NCBI GenBank assembly: GCA_900073065.1
Contig: FJOG01000012.1
Location: 171,126 to 235,125, forward strand
From: Phialocephala subalpina
Taxonomy: Eukaryota; Ascomycota; Leotiomycetes; Helotiales; Mollisiaceae
Length of the DNA: 64,000 nt
Direction: 5' to 3'
The notes under the pieces are model-generated. The model was not told the origin of the DNA, did no database searches, and saw only the letters and a program-made list of their open reading frames with translations. This document shows, one piece after another, positions 10,801 through 22,818 of this stretch (position 1 is its first letter; every line of letters begins with the position of its first letter). The position numbers and the translations under genes were made by a program.

Positions 10801-12526
10801 ATAGCTCGTCGTTTCTTTGCTTCTCGGCACATGAATTGATGCGGCCCTATCAAAGTTAGCTGAAGTTGTGGAAGTTCCTAGAAGATAGACAAACCTCAAA
10901 CAGCTCATCGGTGAACTGCACACGAAGAAATCTGCCGTCCCGGTTTTCTCGAGCATAGTGTCTCAGAACTCTGTTCGTGGTCTCTACAGTAGGGGAGCTG
11001 AAGTATATCGTGCTAGGAGTGATTGTTGCCTTTCTGGAATAAGCGCAATAATGTGGAATGTCTGTCTTGGGGGAAAATGCGAGTGCATCGGCATCGTTGA
11101 AAATCGGCATAGGTTCGTAGATACGCTTCTCTTGCCCCGCAACATATTCCAGGATGTTACGTGCCTTTGCAGAGTCTTGAGAGGCAATCTCAGAAAGCCT
11201 CGCGACGAAGGCGGCAGAGATATTGTACTCATTGAGGATCTCACGGGAGATGCAGACCTCGAGTTGATATCTGACTTCGAATGGCAGCGAATTTGCATTT
11301 CCAGCCAAGGACGACAACTCAGCAGAAGCTCTGTTGGATTTTGGCGGATCAATCAAAGCCCACAGCTTGGGTGGATACGCATCCTCTTTCTTGAACTTCG
11401 GAATTGAGACTATATCGACGTTGTAGTCCTGCAAAGCATGCTGAATGTCCTTGAACAGAGCAGTCTCGTCTCTACGAGTGGTAAACTCGAAGACGTAAGT
11501 AGTCCACCGACCTTTTCAATTAGCAGGCTTGGCCATAGCAAGATCGACTGTTCCGGAGCACTCACCGATGTCAATCACAGGGGCCTCCTTGTGCAGTGCC
11601 ACTTTGGCTCTCTGAAGCTTATAGGGATCATAAACAAGATCGGTTTGGCGATACCATGTGTCATACTCGCTCCAAGAAGGTGTCTCGTTGGAGTGGCGGG
11701 CACGGTCGTCCTGGCGCTTTCGATAGTACTGAGGGGGGGAGTCCAGAGAGATGATCAAAGCAAATGCCTCATTAGTAAGTTCCAGTCGTTGGATAGTCTT
11801 CAGCTGCCCGAAAGGAATCTCAAATCGGTATTTGTTGATTCGATTGAGAGTGTTGAGTGCAGAGTTGCTAACATATTCTGGAAATCCATTATCACGGGGG
11901 TCCTTGTACTCGACATTGAAAGTGGCAGTGATGCGGTTCTTGAGAAGATCGAGACAGAAACATAAGTCGTTCACCTCGAGAGGCATAAGTGACTTGAGGG
12001 GCATCATAGAGTCCTTCTCGATCATGATTCCGAAATGCAGCATCGAAGCATACATGCGCATATGGGGATCGTACGAAACATACTTCTTGATAGGACTTTG
12101 GACTTTGAGCCCATTCGCGAATCGAGTATCAAGCGAGACGATAACGAAGTATTCATATCCATCAGCTGAGCCTACAGGATATCTGCCACCATTGGTCTCC
12201 CAGAAGGGCTGCTCGGGCGGAGGAGAAAACTTGATCTTAGCGTTCCCGTTTCTCTTGCCATCTCTACCTTCGAAGAGATCGATGAAGACAATATTGCCTT
12301 GAGTAGAGAAGTTACGCCACAGATTGTATGTTGTTTCGTTATCGTGGACGCCTTTAACCTGAACGGCTAATTCGTCCCATTTCGACCATGCATAGCTTGG
12401 CTTGAGGTCAACACCCTGCTTTGCGAATCGAGTGGCATAGGTAGTATCGGGAGCGCGATATGCTGGCTGAACTCTTGCGAGGTCTCTTACACCATGTGGG
12501 GTGCGGTACATGGTAGATCTGTTCAT
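7840..12526 (-). CDS. RNA-dependent RNA polymerase (eukaryotic RDR family)
   Basis: There are four exons on the minus strand: 12526-11566, 11511-10895, 10846-9421 and 9374-7840. All phases agree and give 1512 residues. The catalytic loop GGDLDGDDFF is encoded around 9644-9658 (Asp923, Asp925, Asp927), the DbDGD signature of cellular RdRPs of the QDE-1/SAD-1/RRP-3 families. Upstream family blocks include FTDGVGKISPFLAQMIAAEL, FRLGGCKGILAVWPD and NPSLHPGDLRVVQAINVPAL. The N-terminal 100 residues (YNLWRNFSTQGNIVFIDLFE) resemble an RRM. The enzyme makes double-stranded RNA for RNA silencing or meiotic silencing. Which paralogue it is cannot be fixed without a tree. Intron 11512-11565 ends in AAAAG, an unusual acceptor, but the join gives a coherent protein (DIG/RWTTYVFEF). 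The C-terminal 90 residues hold three copies of a SPLE(K/E)L motif, listed separately. Confidence 0.93.
7849..8118 (-). repeat. Triple SPLE(K/E)L motif at the RdRP C-terminus
   Basis: Three 18-residue units lie near residues 1421-1438, 1455-1472 and 1493-1510: VVSLDIKKSPLEELANLV, IIYIEMKDSPLEKLSQLV and IVDLDIKESPLEKLARIL. Acidic spacers of 16 and 20 residues separate them. The shared pattern is hydrophobic-acidic-hydrophobic-K-x-S-P-L-E-x-L-x-x-hydrophobic. This is a peptide repeat in an otherwise disordered acidic tail. It looks like a multivalent docking motif (inference). Confidence 0.85.
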
Positions 12527-14872
12527 GATGGCGGCTGATTATGGTTCGTCGGGCTTCTATGAGGGTGGATAGTGGGATAGTCACCTTCGGAATTCTCGAT
12601 CGCCTGAGAAGTTCCCTTCGAGTTCAAAGCCAGGTGAATGGCATTGGAGGTATGGGATTCGAGATGTAGATCTTGCCAATGCGGACAGATGATGGTGATG
12701 GAGAAGGATTGTCAGGTGGGGGGACTGGGTAAAGGAAAGGAAGCGGCAGAAGTCGAGAAGTATCTGAGGCGTTCGGGTATCTGCAGACGTGGACTTGTTT
12801 CCTATCTGGTTTGTCAATGGTCAGTAGTGGGTATGGACGAAGAGTTTGTGTGAGGGGAGGATGAAAGAGAGAAGGTTTGATGTTGAGTTGGTATGGCAAG
12901 GGCTGAAGGGACGAGGCTGAAGGAGGCTTGAGCAACCGAAATGGGACCAAAGCTCTCTGGTGAATTGAGAGACTGAAGGTGAGTCCCTTCAAGAGAGAAA
13001 GATGGGTGGAAAGGAATTTGTCTGGCAGCGAAGTTTCGGTATGCCAGTCTCGCCATTCAGAGCTGTCAGCAAGTATGCGGCAGTGTGTTTTACCTTCTGT
13101 AGGATGCCATTCAGATAGGCATCATCTGACTTCGCAAAGAAACACAAACCACTCTGCGGCTTATTGTGGTATGGAAGGGGTTGTTGAAGAGGGAAAATAA
13201 TAGAGTAAAACGCGGTTCACCAAGCTGCAGGAGTGACGCGAAAGACGCGAAGGCACTGCGGATGGCAGACTAATGAGGAAGGCGGTGTATACTAATATTA
13301 GCTCCGATCATATTATTAACTCCGATATAGAAATTGCGATTGCTTTTCTTATTTCATATCAAGAATACCCAGCCCAGCTTTGCAATAATCGTCCAATTCC
13401 TGGCTTCAATAAGGTTGAATGACGCCCAAGATTCAGCAAGCCAGAATTTTCTTCCCCCTTATAAAGTAGTCCTTGCACACATATTGTCCCTCGAATCTTA
13501 GAGCATTTGGGAGCATTTTCCTCCATCAAACTTGATGGGAGTTTTCGCAGACGATGATGATACGCTCCCATCACATGTCGATCAAGCCAATCGCAGCGGA
13601 AGCCTGTCAAGGAGCAAAATCGAAGAATTTGATCTGTCTTTTTACTGGTAGCTAAGGATATTCACGGATATCGACTCCCATCGAAACCATGATTGGGAAT
13701 AAAGAATCTCTCATATCGAGACTTCTCACGACGACCTGCCGAAACCCAGCTATCATTCGGCGTGTATTTTTCTCCAAGATATCGAAAGATCAGATGTCTA
13801 GTCCGTCGTTCGGTCAGCATGCCTTCCAAAGCACTCGAACCGCCCTACGCGGCAGCAAACTTTGTCCTGGCATCTGTTCCGAATGGTCGCTTGTCGGCAG
13901 GATCGAAAGCACGGCTACTGGCAGAAATGGTAGGTACTTTCTGCTCGGCATCAATACCGAATCCTTGGACATCATCCAGCACCCCATTCGACTTAGCATG
14001 ACCTGCTGCTACCCGGAAGCTGAAGGAAGTGGGGACAATGAGGGGTCTCCAAGATCGATGTCATCACATTTGACATGATGAAGCATGACGATCAAGTTTG
14101 TCTACGTGGGGGTCCTTGGTGGGATTCCATCAATTCCATGTTGCTGTGCCGCTACGATGTCCGGAAGAAGACCAGGTTATTCGAGCCCGACTACTCGAAA
14201 CCAGATACATCTTGAAAAAGGAATATTTCCCGGCACTTTCCCCCTCGCCGTTTCACGCCACTCCTGCGCCTTAGAATTTCCAGTCCCACGTTGCTGTTTT
14301 CTTGTCATACCGACTTTTGCTCGGCACGCTCCCCCCTTGTTGCTAGTGCAAAAAAAAGAAGCAGCAGAAAACTTCCGAATATGCACGGCTAAGCCTAAAG
14401 GGCTTGTGTTGCAGGGTGCAGGTGAATTATTCAGGGCGATTCAGCTCTCGTTGCTTTTCCTGTCGTTTTTGGACCTGATCTTCGCTGCACTGCGTTGCTC
14501 AGCATCCCCTGATCGGCATGGTTCGCCTCCTGAGGCTCCACGTCCGGTTCTGCTTTCGTGTCACACATTCAGCGGCAATGATTACTTCCTGAAAAAGAAA
14601 TGGCAAGTCGTCATCTTGACAGTGACATGTGAGAAAGGAAAATCGTGGCTCGTTAGAATGCTACCATGACCCAGCCGCCCCAAAATGCATCGCCCCGCGA
14701 GGAGGTTGAGTCTAGCTGACTACCTATCCACTAGGCAAGAACCAAAACCCCATTCGAAGAAAGAAATGATGCCCGAGCAAGCCCAATATCAAACATGCTG
14801 CCGTCCGCCCTATTTTGTGTATCCAATCACAATCGTTGTTCTTTGAAATCAAATGTACCTCCTTCCTCTTCT
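12527..14872. other. 2.3 kb without a confident gene
   Basis: The first 500 bp are the 5' side of the RdRP gene. They hold several short minus-strand frames, one starting at 13056 with a basic, mitochondrial-like N-terminus, that I could not join to anything. A stretch at 13290-13360 is AT-rich. Plus-strand frames at 13689-14078 and 14085-14669 have cysteine-rich, unordered composition and no family resemblance. The last 150 bp are the 3' flank of the D-lactate dehydrogenase gene. Confidence 0.4.
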
Positions 14873-16898
14873 CTACAACGGTACGTCCATGATCTTGCCT
14901 GGATTCATGATCCAGTGTGGGTCGAGAGCTTGCTTGATGCTCTTCATGACAGTCATTGTGTCGATTCCCACCTCCATGAGCAAGGCTTCTTTCTTGCCTA
15001 TGCCAATGCCATGTTCGCCCTGTATCGAAGTGTCAGCATGATCTCATAGTATAGAGAAGTCACGGCGTACCGTGCAAGTTCCTTCCATTTCCAATGCTCT
15101 GCCAACCATGTTCTTCACACATTGTTCGACCTTCTCCCTCTCTCCTGGCACATTCTTGTCATACATGATACTCTCATGGAAGTTTCCATCTCCAATATGG
15201 CCTAGAATACTTGCAAATAAGCCCAAGTCGTCCATCTCTTTCTTGCTGATCTCAATGATATCAGCCAGACGAGAAAACGGGACTGCCACATCCGTAGACC
15301 ACACTTCGCTACCCTCCTTCCTCAGTGCAAGCATAGACCATAAACTCTCTTTCCTCGCAGACCAAAGCAATTTCTGCTCCTTCGCATCTTTAGCAAACTC
15401 GAACTCGCCTCCACGATGAGCTTTGGCGATTGCTGAGACCACTGCAATGTTCTCTTTGACACCAGCTTTAGTCCCACTAAACTTGAAGAACAGTGTTGGA
15501 AGCTCTTTCCACTTCCGGGGCGCAGTAGAACCTGAGAGGTTGACGACCTTCATCTGAACCTCGTCCATAATTTCCATTGCAGCAACTTGAACGCCAGCTC
15601 TCATGACACTCGCTGCAGCGGCCGCAGCATCTCGAATCGAAGGGAACGTGACAACCGCCACAGAATATTCCTGTGGGACAACAGCCAGCTTGAGCGTGAT
15701 CTCTGTCACCAGTCCCAACGTTCCTTCTGATCCAACGAAAAGCGAATTGAGATTATATCCCGCAGAGGTCTTTCTCGGCCGACGCTTCGTCTTGATGACC
15801 GTCCCGTCTGCAAGAACAACGGTAAGATTGATAACCCAATCCTTCATAGTCCCATATCTGACCGCATTCGTGCCCGAACAGTTCGTTCCCACCATTCCTC
15901 CAATTTTCGCACTTGGTCCGGGATCCACAGGGAAGAACAACCCACTCTGTCTTTTCGCCAATTCGTCGTTCAGCGACATCCAACTCACACTGGGCTGCAC
16001 CACGATATCCATATCCTCTTGGTGCAATTGCAGGATCTGGTCCATGAAAGCGAAATCAACACTGACACCTCCATACGGAGCCGAGAAATTGCCTTCGAGC
16101 GAGGAGCCTCCGGAGAATGGGATGATGGGCACGCGGTACTTGTAGCAGATTTTGGCGATTTGGGATACTTCAGCTGTGGATTTTGGGTAGGCAACTGCTA
16201 CGGGAAGACCGTCGATATTGGTGGATGACCATTCTGAGTATCCATGCCTGTGGAGGTCTCCATCGTCCGTGGAAATGGTGTCATCGTCTCCAGTCGCTTC
16301 GCGAATTTCTTTGATTGCCTATATATTGTCAGTACTGACAAAGTCCATGCCGATCTCAAAATTTCTCTTAAAATACAATAATGTATTGAAACACTCATTG
16401 CCTTCTGGCAGTCCAAGCTCTCCCCTATACATCTCGCCGAATTCGGCAATACCCCTCGCTTGATAGAGTTTTGCACCCCGCACCGCACCCCACTCATGAA
16501 CTCAATTCTCACATCTCTGCAAAGTATATAAATTTCAAGGAGGAAATCAAGAAAACACTCACAGCCTCCATATCATGAATGGTCGCATATTTTGGCTTCA
16601 CAAACTTCTCCGGACTCGAATAATCCCTCATCCTCCCACTCTTTTCCTCACCCTGCCATCTCGTCCACGCCCCCGCGCCCAACGCAGAAGCTCCCATCAG
16701 AGCCAACACACTGAACCAGGTCCATCCCTCCCCTTTCGCAACTTTCTCTGTGCTTCCTGCTTTACCACTACTCCATCTCACATTCCTCGCTCTCGACCCA
16801 AACTTCGAGATTGCAGATGATGGAAAGGTGGTTGATGTTCTGGATGAAGCGATGAGGCGCCTCGGAACAGCTCCAGCCGACCTCATGCAGACAGACAT
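14873..16898 (-). CDS. DLD1: D-lactate dehydrogenase (cytochrome), mitochondrial
   Basis: Exons are 16898-16563, 16318-15071 and 15019-14873 (introns of 244 and 51 nt), giving 576 residues. The N-terminus is basic and Ser-rich, followed by a hydrophobic segment (TWFSVLALMGASALGAGAW), as in the inner-membrane/intermembrane-space yeast enzyme. The FAD_binding_4 domain is clear: VPIIPFSGGSSLEGNFSAP, FPVDPGPSAKIGGMVGTNCS and NSLFVGSEGTLGLVTEITL. The C-terminal oxidase domain shows ILGHIGDGNFHESIMYD and, across the last intron, EGTC-T-GEHGIGIGKKEA. It oxidises D-lactate to pyruvate and passes electrons to cytochrome c. The first intron is unusually long and contains a second, strong acceptor (see findings). 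Confidence 0.93.
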
Positions 16899-18885
16899 GT
16901 TCGTGACAAGGATTTGCAGATCAGATCTTGCAAGCCCATGTGCGCATAAAATTTTTGTTCAACCAGAGGTTCGAATCTAAAAATCCAAATCCAGGTCCGA
17001 GATTCCCACCTACACCACCAGAAATATATAAAAGTATGAAGGAGATATAAAAGTAAGTTTCTGGGAGACGCTTGACAGAAGTAGGGGCGGGGCAGTCGAC
17101 ACTAGAGGAGGGGGTTCGTTTCTTGCGTCTCTCGTTGGAATCGTACCGCGCTTGTCTTGTCTTGGTGCGGGTAGTGTAGGTGATGATATAGTGGGATTGA
17201 AGTAATGCTTAGTTGACGTTCCTACCGCTACAGGAGATAGTGGAGCGGTTTCTGGGTATGTTCTGGTTGCAGTGCGTCCGGCACTCGCTCCGGGCGTCTT
17301 AATGTTCTGTCCTGGCACCTGGCACCTATTGACGATGGGTAGTGTAGCGTGGACGTTTCTTCTGCCTCTGCCATGGATGTGTTTGGGATTGAAGGGAAGG
17401 GATGATGATATGACAACAAGTTATGAGGCTAGAACGAAAAACAGTCTCAGGCTCGAATTGGAGCTGGACGCCTTTTAGACTCGGTGGCAATGCGGTGTTC
17501 AGAAGCAGGTCGACCCAATACGGCGAGTCACGAACATTTACGCACATACGGACGACCAACCCAGAACTCTCAATGTTCTCTCCTTGCGGTATTATTCCTA
17601 TGCAGTGTCTCCTTCCTGGCGGTTGGGACCGGGCAGGCACGCCATCCATGTCATCTCTTGAGTCGTACGGCAGCTTCTTCCAGATTTCTTGGCCCCATCG
17701 TGATGCCATCCCACTCTTTTATCGTCACCGTATCATAATCACTATCTCAGCTCTTCTGCGGAAGAACGAGAATAGCAATGCAGATTGTACATATTGGATA
17801 CCCAGGCCAATCAATTCCATACCAAACTCCAAGGATTTCCAGAACAATTACCCTCATCCAGACAGCATTGGGCAGCCGGAACCAGCATCAGCATCGTCAA
17901 CGTGCAACGAATATGTCCCCCACGCCACATCACAATGAATCCGAGGGGACACGTGCAGCACCAGTCCAGATTACGATCCCGTAAGCCTCAATTACGCCTA
18001 CATCGCAGAAAGCCAGATGACGCAGAAGCATGTCCTTCTTTCTCTCCACCAGTCCATCGCCATCCTGTGAAATCCTCCCCCTTTCCACACCGTACGCAGT
18101 AACACAACTCACTCTAAGCCTCACCTCACACAAATCTCGTCCCCTCACGAGACGTCCTTCCCCTCTCGTATCGCAATGTAACACCATCAAAGCATCTGCA
18201 AACCCCTCACCTCTTACCTCACAAAAACCACCATCGCCTCTGCGCTCATCCCAATCCCCTCATCTCCATTTCCAACCAACCCCTTGAACAACCTCCCGAA
18301 AATCTCAGTAACCTTACCATATGATCTGACCCGATCGACACCGCCTATCACATCTCTGCTAATTACTGCGCAACTGACCCTGATCCCGGAAACTACTCAC
18401 ATCAGCCAGCAGGCTCGTGATGAGAAGAAAAAGCAAAATGCAAGCTCGCATCGAGTGTCGGTGGGCTGCAGGCACAGATGGTCTGGATTTACGTTAGGAA
18501 GGTCACGATCCAAAAAGCAGGGATAGGCATGGGGGTCAGCATAATGATGAGAGCGGGGATGAGATCCATCTGTGCATCTGTGGGGTTCCAACCTTGGAAT
18601 CGCTTTAGGAGTTTTTTGGGCAGGGAGTCTTTCCTTCTTGGATGTCTTCACCGAGTACAGAAATACAAAATGGCAAGTATCTTTGAGAAGAACCCGGGAC
18701 TCGGGATGAGGAGGTGCTTTTACATTCATTGGTATTGGTCTATACCTGTGCGGCTGCTATGCTACCATTTGCATACTCATGTCGCAAATAATTTTCTTCC
18801 CAAAGCACGGAAAAAAGCACCAAATACTCCAGACCATGATACCACCCATCCATCATCCCAAAGCAAGCCAAGCGAGAACCACCAT
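16899..18885. other. 2 kb without a confident gene
   Basis: This lies between the DLD1 start and the 3' end of the eS4 gene, so it holds the DLD1 promoter and the eS4 3' UTR. A minus-strand frame from an ATG near 17372 (MAEAEETSTLHYPSSI) runs into a 7-bp tandem duplication (ggcacct twice, 17320-17335). A second open frame continues from there to 17010. They may be pieces of a small gene, but no normal intron joins them. Nothing else is supported. Confidence 0.35.
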
Positions 18886-20061
18886 TTACTGGCCGGCAAT
18901 GGCGTGCGCGCGTCTGCGATCTCTCTCCTCGGCGATGGTAAGCTTGACACCCTTGCCCTTGGGCAGAGAGATCCATGGCTTCTCGGAACCGATAACGAAG
19001 ACGTTGCTCTCACGGGTAGCAAAGGAGTTGTCGATGGCATCCTTGATGTGGACGATGTTGAAGCCTCCATCGTGACGCTCGCGGTGAGTGATGATACCAA
19101 CACGACCCATGTTACGACCACCAGTGACCATAGCAATGACACCAGTGTCGAACTTGATGTAGTCTTGGATCTTGCCGGTAGCGAGCTCGATCTTGACGGT
19201 GTCGTTGACCTTGATGGCTGGGTCAGGGTAACGGATACTGCAAGCAAAATTTCGTCAGCATTTCTAGGGGAATTGTATAGCAACCGTTGATCTAGCTCGA
19301 TCGTATGGGATGGATCGACCAAAGCTTGGACCAACGGCTGAATGATGCCTGACAGAACTTACGTTCTAGCATCGTGCGTGACCAAGAATGGGATTCCGCC
19401 CTTGCCCAACTGCACTCTCTTGACCTTTCCAAGCTTGTATTCGGCCTCCTCTTCTTGAATTCGGTGGACGGTGAAGCGACCCTTGGTATCGTAGACGAGA
19501 CGGAAGTGCTCCTTGGTCTTCTCGATGCTGATAACATCCATGAAGCCAGCGGGGTATGTAGCGTCGGTTCGGACCTTGCCATCAACCTTGATCAAGCGTT
19601 GCATGACAATGGCCTTGGTCTCGCGCGAGTTGAGGGCATACTTTAGACGATTTCGGATGAAGACGATGAGGGGCATGCAGTCGCGGAGCTTGTGAGGACC
19701 GGCAGATGGACGAGGAGCATAAGCACCGGAGAGCTTGTCCAAGAGCCAATGCGATGGCGCGCTGAGGCGCTTTTGGTGCTTCTTTCTGTAGGAAGAGTAT
19801 GGTCAGCTTGAGGTCAAATGATTTTCGAGCGCGATCAAAGCTGCATGGCAGCAGAACGACGAGCCATCGATTCGAACTGCTCGTTGCCATGTTCGCAGAG
19901 AAGTAATCGAAGCTGGAGATGCTGGCAAGTTCTCTTCCCAATGTCCTAGAGGAAATGTGGAAATTGAAGTCTCGATGCTAGCATCCCCATCGATTCGATT
20001 CCCTTCCAGGAAAAAACGAGCCGCAGATAGAAAGATAGTATACATACGGTCCACGTCCCAT
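18886..20061 (-). CDS. RPS4: 40S ribosomal protein eS4
   Basis: There are three exons: 20061-20048 (14 nt, MGRG plus two bases of the fifth codon), 19785-19363 and 19237-18886. They give 262 residues, the usual size. The joined N-terminus [20 protein letters not shown] is the near-invariant eS4 start. Downstream blocks [40 protein letters not shown] and [16 protein letters not shown] fit the S4 RNA-binding, central and KOW regions. The first intron (262 nt) sits directly after the fourth codon and the second is 125 nt. Both are longer than most in the window, which is common in fungal ribosomal protein genes. I found no convincing snoRNA boxes in them. Confidence 0.97.
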
Positions 20062-20878
20062 TTTGTCGATTTGTTTGTCGAGTGATGAGGTCGGAGGGAG
20101 TTGGCGTTATCGACTTGAAGTGTGCGAAGATTCGAATAATTTTCTGTGGGTGGGATCGAGTGTCTCGCTTGCAAATTTGGTCTAAGCCTTATAAAGCCTA
20201 GCTCAGATCCTAATTTCCACGTGACTGCAACTCTACTTCTTTCTCAACGACGACGAACCTTTCTTAAACCGGAGCGAAATAAAGTTGCTGAACATATCTT
20301 GAGCTCATTCCAGTGCATGAATTCTAGCAAGTCAAGCGTTTGCCGTCGTGGCTTTTCAATTCGCCAAATGCCGCAGAAGAATTGCAAGAACACGGACAAA
20401 CCACAGACTCTTGACAAAATTCGACGTGGGCAGTGTCATTTCTTCGCAAAGGACTTCCCTGATCTTCTTGTAGTTGCATTTTAAATACTTCCCAAACGGG
20501 TTTCAGTTCGGACTTTCTGACCTCTCTCGTTAGCTGTCAAATTCTGGGACATTCAAGCTAGACAAATGATCAAGTGGCACACTGTAATTACATAACGATT
20601 TAAAGCTGCCGAATCCTTCCAATGTCATGCCAGTGCATACGTTGTTCGAGAGGATGGTAACCTGCATCAAGGCTTGTTTTTTGTTCCAATTGTTCCAATT
20701 TATGCGCATGCGAAAAAAACTCTCATTCCAATCACCCGCCTCTGAATATCCGGCACAGAAAGCATCATGAAAACCATGTCTCTTATCATACACTTTTCTC
20801 AACCATCAGTCGATAGAGTCCAGTCGCAAGCCCTGTTCTCCAATCTGCAGTCCGGAAGGGAGTTACTGAAGTAATTCA
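20062..20878. other. Intergenic region without a gene
   Basis: It contains the eS4 promoter on the right flank and the 3' flank of the secreted-protein gene. Short frames at 20146-20484 and 20530-20802 have no supporting features. Confidence 0.45.
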
Positions 20879-21511
20879 CTACGAAACAGATTGATAGCTG
20901 CACTCAAATTGCTCCCTCCAATACGCCCAAGTCCCGTTCCCACCAACCCCCGGCACACTCCCCCACTTAACCAACCCAAACTCATTATAATACAACGGAT
21001 TGCTCACAACACCATTATACTCAATTCCCACCCCATTGTTTGTCTCCGCCTTCGGATCAGGATTCGTGGCATCCCAGTCTGATGTCACATAAACATACAG
21101 CGGATGAGGCAACCCAGTTCCTGGAAACTCCCAGCCCATTGTCTTTCCACCCGGTGCTCCTCTGTAAGCAAGAACATCCCGAGGGATCATCCATGAGACG
21201 CCAAGTTGGGAGCAGGTGTAATCGTACGCGTATAAGACTGCTTTCTGACCCCATTTTTGTGGGTTGGTAGTGTAGAATATGGTGCACATGTGTACCATGG
21301 AGGAGGAAACGCAGCTCGGAAGGCAAATATCTCCTTCGATTTGTAGTTGTATTGTCGTGCCGCGGTCGTGGAGTGGGTTGGTGTGAGTAGAAGCTTGTAA
21401 GGTGCTTGTGGTGTTGGGAAGTACGGGAGCAGTGTGGACCAAAGCGGTCACGAGAAGTAGGACGGTGGCGAGCAGTCCATAGAGGCTGAAGGTCGGTGCT
21501 TTTTTCTGCAT
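20879..21511 (-). CDS. Secreted cysteine-containing protein of unknown function (intact copy)
   Basis: The protein has 210 residues from the ATG at 21511. This start was preferred over the upstream one at 21592 because it begins a clean signal peptide (MQKKAPTFSLYGLLATVLLL ending near VHTAP). The mature part has cysteines in CLPSC, HMCTIFY, YDYTCSQLG and FEC, plus the blocks GGKTMGWEFPG and PLYVYVTSDWDATNP. I do not recognise the family. It has a tandem relative at 22229-22818, with about 50% visible similarity in the core and a shared upstream segment. The secreted, Cys-bearing, locally duplicated nature suggests an effector-like or cell-surface role, but that is inference only. Confidence 0.75.
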   Translation of the reverse strand: MQKKAPTFSLYGLLATVLLLVTALVHTAPVLPNTTSTLQASTHTNPLHDRGTTIQLQIEGDICLPSCVSSSMVHMCTIFYTTNPQKWGQKAVLYAYDYTCSQLGVSWMIPRDVLAYRGAPGGKTMGWEFPGTGLPHPLYVYVTSDWDATNPDPKAETNNGVGIEYNGVVSNPLYYNEFGLVKWGSVPGVGGNGTWAYWREQFECSYQSVS

Positions 21512-21680
21512 TTTAAGGATATTTGCTGTTTCACAGACGTGTGATATTGGAATACTTGATTCTTTGTCAGAGTTATGATCTTGACCTCTCACTTCGCGAC
21601 GATTATTGTAACGAGGGTAAAGGATGATTCTAAAAATGAAAACGGTACAAAGCAGAAGATTATATAGGCTGCACCTCGAT

Positions 21681-21720
21681 GAATGACTGGGCCCAATGCC
21701 AGTGATTCACAGGAAGAAAC
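21681..21720. repeat. Duplicated upstream segment, copy A
   Basis: This stretch lies 170-209 bp upstream of the intact secreted-protein start. It closely matches 23001-23040 upstream of the broken paralogue: both read ATGACTGGGCC...GTGATTCA.AGGAAGAAAC. The duplication therefore included the promoter region. Confidence 0.8.
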
Positions 21721-22228
21721 GGGTGCTCGCCAAAACAGTCATTTACTGCAGGTGCTTTCAAGCTTGGAGGACCATGAAACTTCTTTCACGACCCTGAGCA
21801 AAACAGAGTTGCTGGTCTCATCTTGATACAACACCAGTGCATTGGTCACAAGAGATCCAAATTCAATTGATGCGATGCTAGTGCAATGCTTATAAGCGGT
21901 GTAGGGGATCGGATTGGGATTAATATTACCAGATTCTCAGTCTCCCAGACCTGCCTCAACATTATCAGCCTCCTTTCTCCCCGAACGAGAACATTTGTTG
22001 TTTGGTATCCTGAGCCTTTACCGCATACATTAGTTCAGCATATTTCTACTCGATTACCCATCAAGGCTGAAAGACTGAGAACACATTGTGTTACAATTGA
22101 TGCACGAAGAACATTTGGTATTTAAGCCATGCTTCTCAGGCGTACAAGTCTCTCGCCTTCTGCAAAATCAAATGCTATGTCCATCCCCGTGTCCAAGGGG
22201 TCAGGATTGAGTAGGTCATCCTCTCCAT

Positions 22229-22818
22229 CTAGCATTCAAATTGACCTCTCCAAAAGAACTAAGTCCCACTCCCCTCAGCATAAAGATTCGTCCAATCCGC
22301 CAAACTCCACTTATTATCAAACAAAGGATTCGATACAACTCCATTATAAACAACTCCAACCCCCATATTTACCGCAGTACCATGAGCATTCGTTGCATCC
22401 CAATCTGCAGAAACATACACATAAAGTGGGTTCGCCAATTTGGCCCCCTCAAACAACCAGCCCATTGTCTTTCCACAAGGTTCTCCAGGCCGAGCAAGAG
22501 CATGTCGAGAAACGGATTGAGCGAACCCTAATTTGTTGGTGCAAGCGTTATCATACAAGAGTATTCTTCTGTACGGACCCCAGTTGTTCGGGTTCTGGAC
22601 GAAGAAGACGGTGCACATGTGGGGATCGTCGGAGGACATGCAGGTCGTGAACTCAATTCCTGGGCCAAAATATGCTACTAGGGACAGTCCACGGTTGTGC
22701 AATGTGTTTGTGTCAGTGGTATTGGAAAGTATAGGAGCGGCGTGGACTAAGGTGGCCATGAGGAGGAGTAGAGTAGCAAGCCGTAAAGACGGGAGGGCTT
22801 CGGTGATCCCATTCTCAT
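22229..22818 (-). pseudogene. Broken paralogue of the secreted protein
   Basis: The region aligns along its length with the gene at 20879-21511. The expected start is the ATG at 22818 (MRMGSPKPSRLYGLL), matching the paralogue's signal peptide. Around 22775-22790, however, the frame shifts by one base, and the rest of the signal peptide and the mature domain (from 22759, MATLVHAAPILS) lie in another frame. At 22259-22261 a TAG stop stands where the paralogue has a tryptophan after GNGT. Beyond it, the sequence still encodes FFWRGQFEC before a second stop at 22229-22231. The core blocks CGKTMGWLFEG and LYVYVSADWDATN are intact. Two independent breaks point to a decaying copy. An internal start at 22759 could still make a protein, but with a poor signal peptide. 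Confidence 0.75.

Noticed and set aside
14085..14669. 194-codon plus-strand frame
   Set aside because: It has unordered, Cys- and Pro-rich composition, no domain, no splice context and no similarity to known families.
16960..16980. GGTTCGAATCT, a tRNA T-arm-like sequence
   Set aside because: There is no matching acceptor or anticodon arm within 90 bp upstream, so it is not a tRNA gene.
18478..19290. 270-codon plus-strand frame
   Set aside because: It is antisense to the last exon of the eS4 gene and to its 3' flank; the eS4 frame is unmistakable.
19786..20047. Possible intronic snoRNA in eS4 intron 1
   Set aside because: The intron is long, but no paired C (RTGATGA) and D (CTGA) boxes at suitable spacing were seen.
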